From Bradyrhizobium oropedii (GTDB lineage: Bacteria; Pseudomonadota; Alphaproteobacteria; Rhizobiales; Xanthobacteraceae), in contig NZ_JACMYO010000023.1 in the NCBI RefSeq assembly GCF_020889685.1, forward strand, positions 1-62,501: a DNA stretch of 62,501 bases, given 5' to 3'. The notes below the pieces were generated by a model. That model was given only the letters and a program-made list of their open reading frames with translations. It was not told the origin of the DNA and did not search any database. Made by a program: the position numbers and the translations under genes. Positions within the stretch are counted from its first letter, which is position 1; each line of letters begins with the position of its first letter. Below, piece by piece: positions 62,170-62,501 of the stretch.

Positions 62170-62499
62170 ATGTCGCCTGATACCTTGAATTCCCTGTTCT
62201 CCCTCTTCATCGGCTTCGCGTTCGCCGGCGCACTGGCCAACGGTTATCAGGCGATGGCGGAGCGCCCGGCGGGCTTCGGCCTGCTGCAAGAGGGCGTGGC
62301 GCCGAAGACCTTCGCCGCTGTCCCGTTTCTGGTCTTCGCCGCACCCTTCATCATCATGCGCAACACGCTGCGCGGCGCGCGCATCGAGCGCCGCCGCTTC
62401 GAGTTCGTGATGATGGCAACCGTCATCTCCGGCTTCTGGAGCCTGATGTCGGGCACCTTCTTCATGATGACGCTGCGCGCGGCGGGCGTGCTCGGCTGA
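62170..62499 (+). CDS. small membrane protein
   Basis: ATG 62170 gives 109 residues. Three hydrophobic segments are visible: LNSLFSLFIGFAFAGALANG, TFAAVPFLVFAAPFIIM and VMMATVISGFWSLMSGTFFM. It ends two bases before the end of the window with a normal stop. Conserved in style, no function assigned. Confidence 0.75.
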   Translation: MSPDTLNSLFSLFIGFAFAGALANGYQAMAERPAGFGLLQEGVAPKTFAAVPFLVFAAPFIIMRNTLRGARIERRRFEFVMMATVISGFWSLMSGTFFMMTLRAAGVLG

Positions 62500-62501
62500 T
62501 C

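Overview
The window looks like a piece of an alphaproteobacterial chromosome, most likely Bradyrhizobium or a close relative. This is inferred from the high GC content, a C4-pathway 5-aminolevulinate synthase, stand-alone Ku and LigD-type ligase genes, and a typical rhizobial mixture of conserved core genes and decayed mobile DNA. No database search was possible, so family names rest on motifs and remembered family features.

Layout. 1-2.9 kb: 3' end of clpX, two small coupled genes, hemA and a membrane protein. 3.0-9.5 kb: a heavily broken stretch with a dodecin gene and a periplasmic ClpP-fold-like protein, then a frameshifted second hemA, an IS5-type transposase remnant, a frameshifted vsr, fragments of a His-rich protein, a ParB-like domain and a CxxC protein, and a two-gene unit led by an HEIGHH protein. 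9.7-17.2 kb: a large adenylate cyclase/ATPase/TPR regulator, a metallo-beta-lactamase-fold hydrolase and a tctC-type binding protein divergent from an iclR-family regulator with two palindromic operators, then an alpha/beta hydrolase. 17.4-18.6 kb: fused fragments (serine recombinase, DUF932, YfcE-like phosphodiesterase).

18.7-25.9 kb is a prophage-like early region. A leftward, tightly coupled five-gene operon (two HTH proteins and a proline-rich protein ending in an SSB-type DDIPF tail) is separated by an operator-rich interval from a rightward unit with two metallophosphoesterases, a VRR-NUC nuclease and small regulators. No integrase, capsid or tail genes are present. 25.9-35.3 kb holds an NHEJ and stress cluster (LigD-type ligase, Ku, PRC-barrel protein, receiver protein, YihY-type membrane protein, PAS-GGDEF protein, many small proteins); three of these genes carry a single-base deletion and one has an in-frame TGA. 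35.3-39.6 kb is another mosaic: SDR, CzcA-type efflux and epoxide-hydrolase fragments around an intact primase/replication-like gene preceded by a repeat-rich AT-rich region.

40.1-52.3 kb is the most striking part: a four-gene, overlapping, co-oriented operon that matches the architecture of a Druantia type II anti-phage system (DNA cytosine methyltransferase DruM, DruF, coiled-coil DruG, and the 1953-residue DUF1998 helicase DruE), with an intact Vsr endonuclease gene converging on it and overlapping the druE end. Just beyond lie a 30-bp exact copy of an internal druE segment, two 24-bp palindromic sites resembling tyrosine-recombinase core sites, and the 5' half of a tRNA-Leu(UAA) gene. These suggest the right border of a genomic island at about 53.9 kb.

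54.2-62.5 kb reads as ordinary core chromosome: lipoprotein, FAD monooxygenase, zf-CHCC protein, membrane proteins, alpha/beta hydrolase, cysE, a DUF3126-type protein, a REP-like palindrome and two terminal hypothetical genes, all in intact frames.
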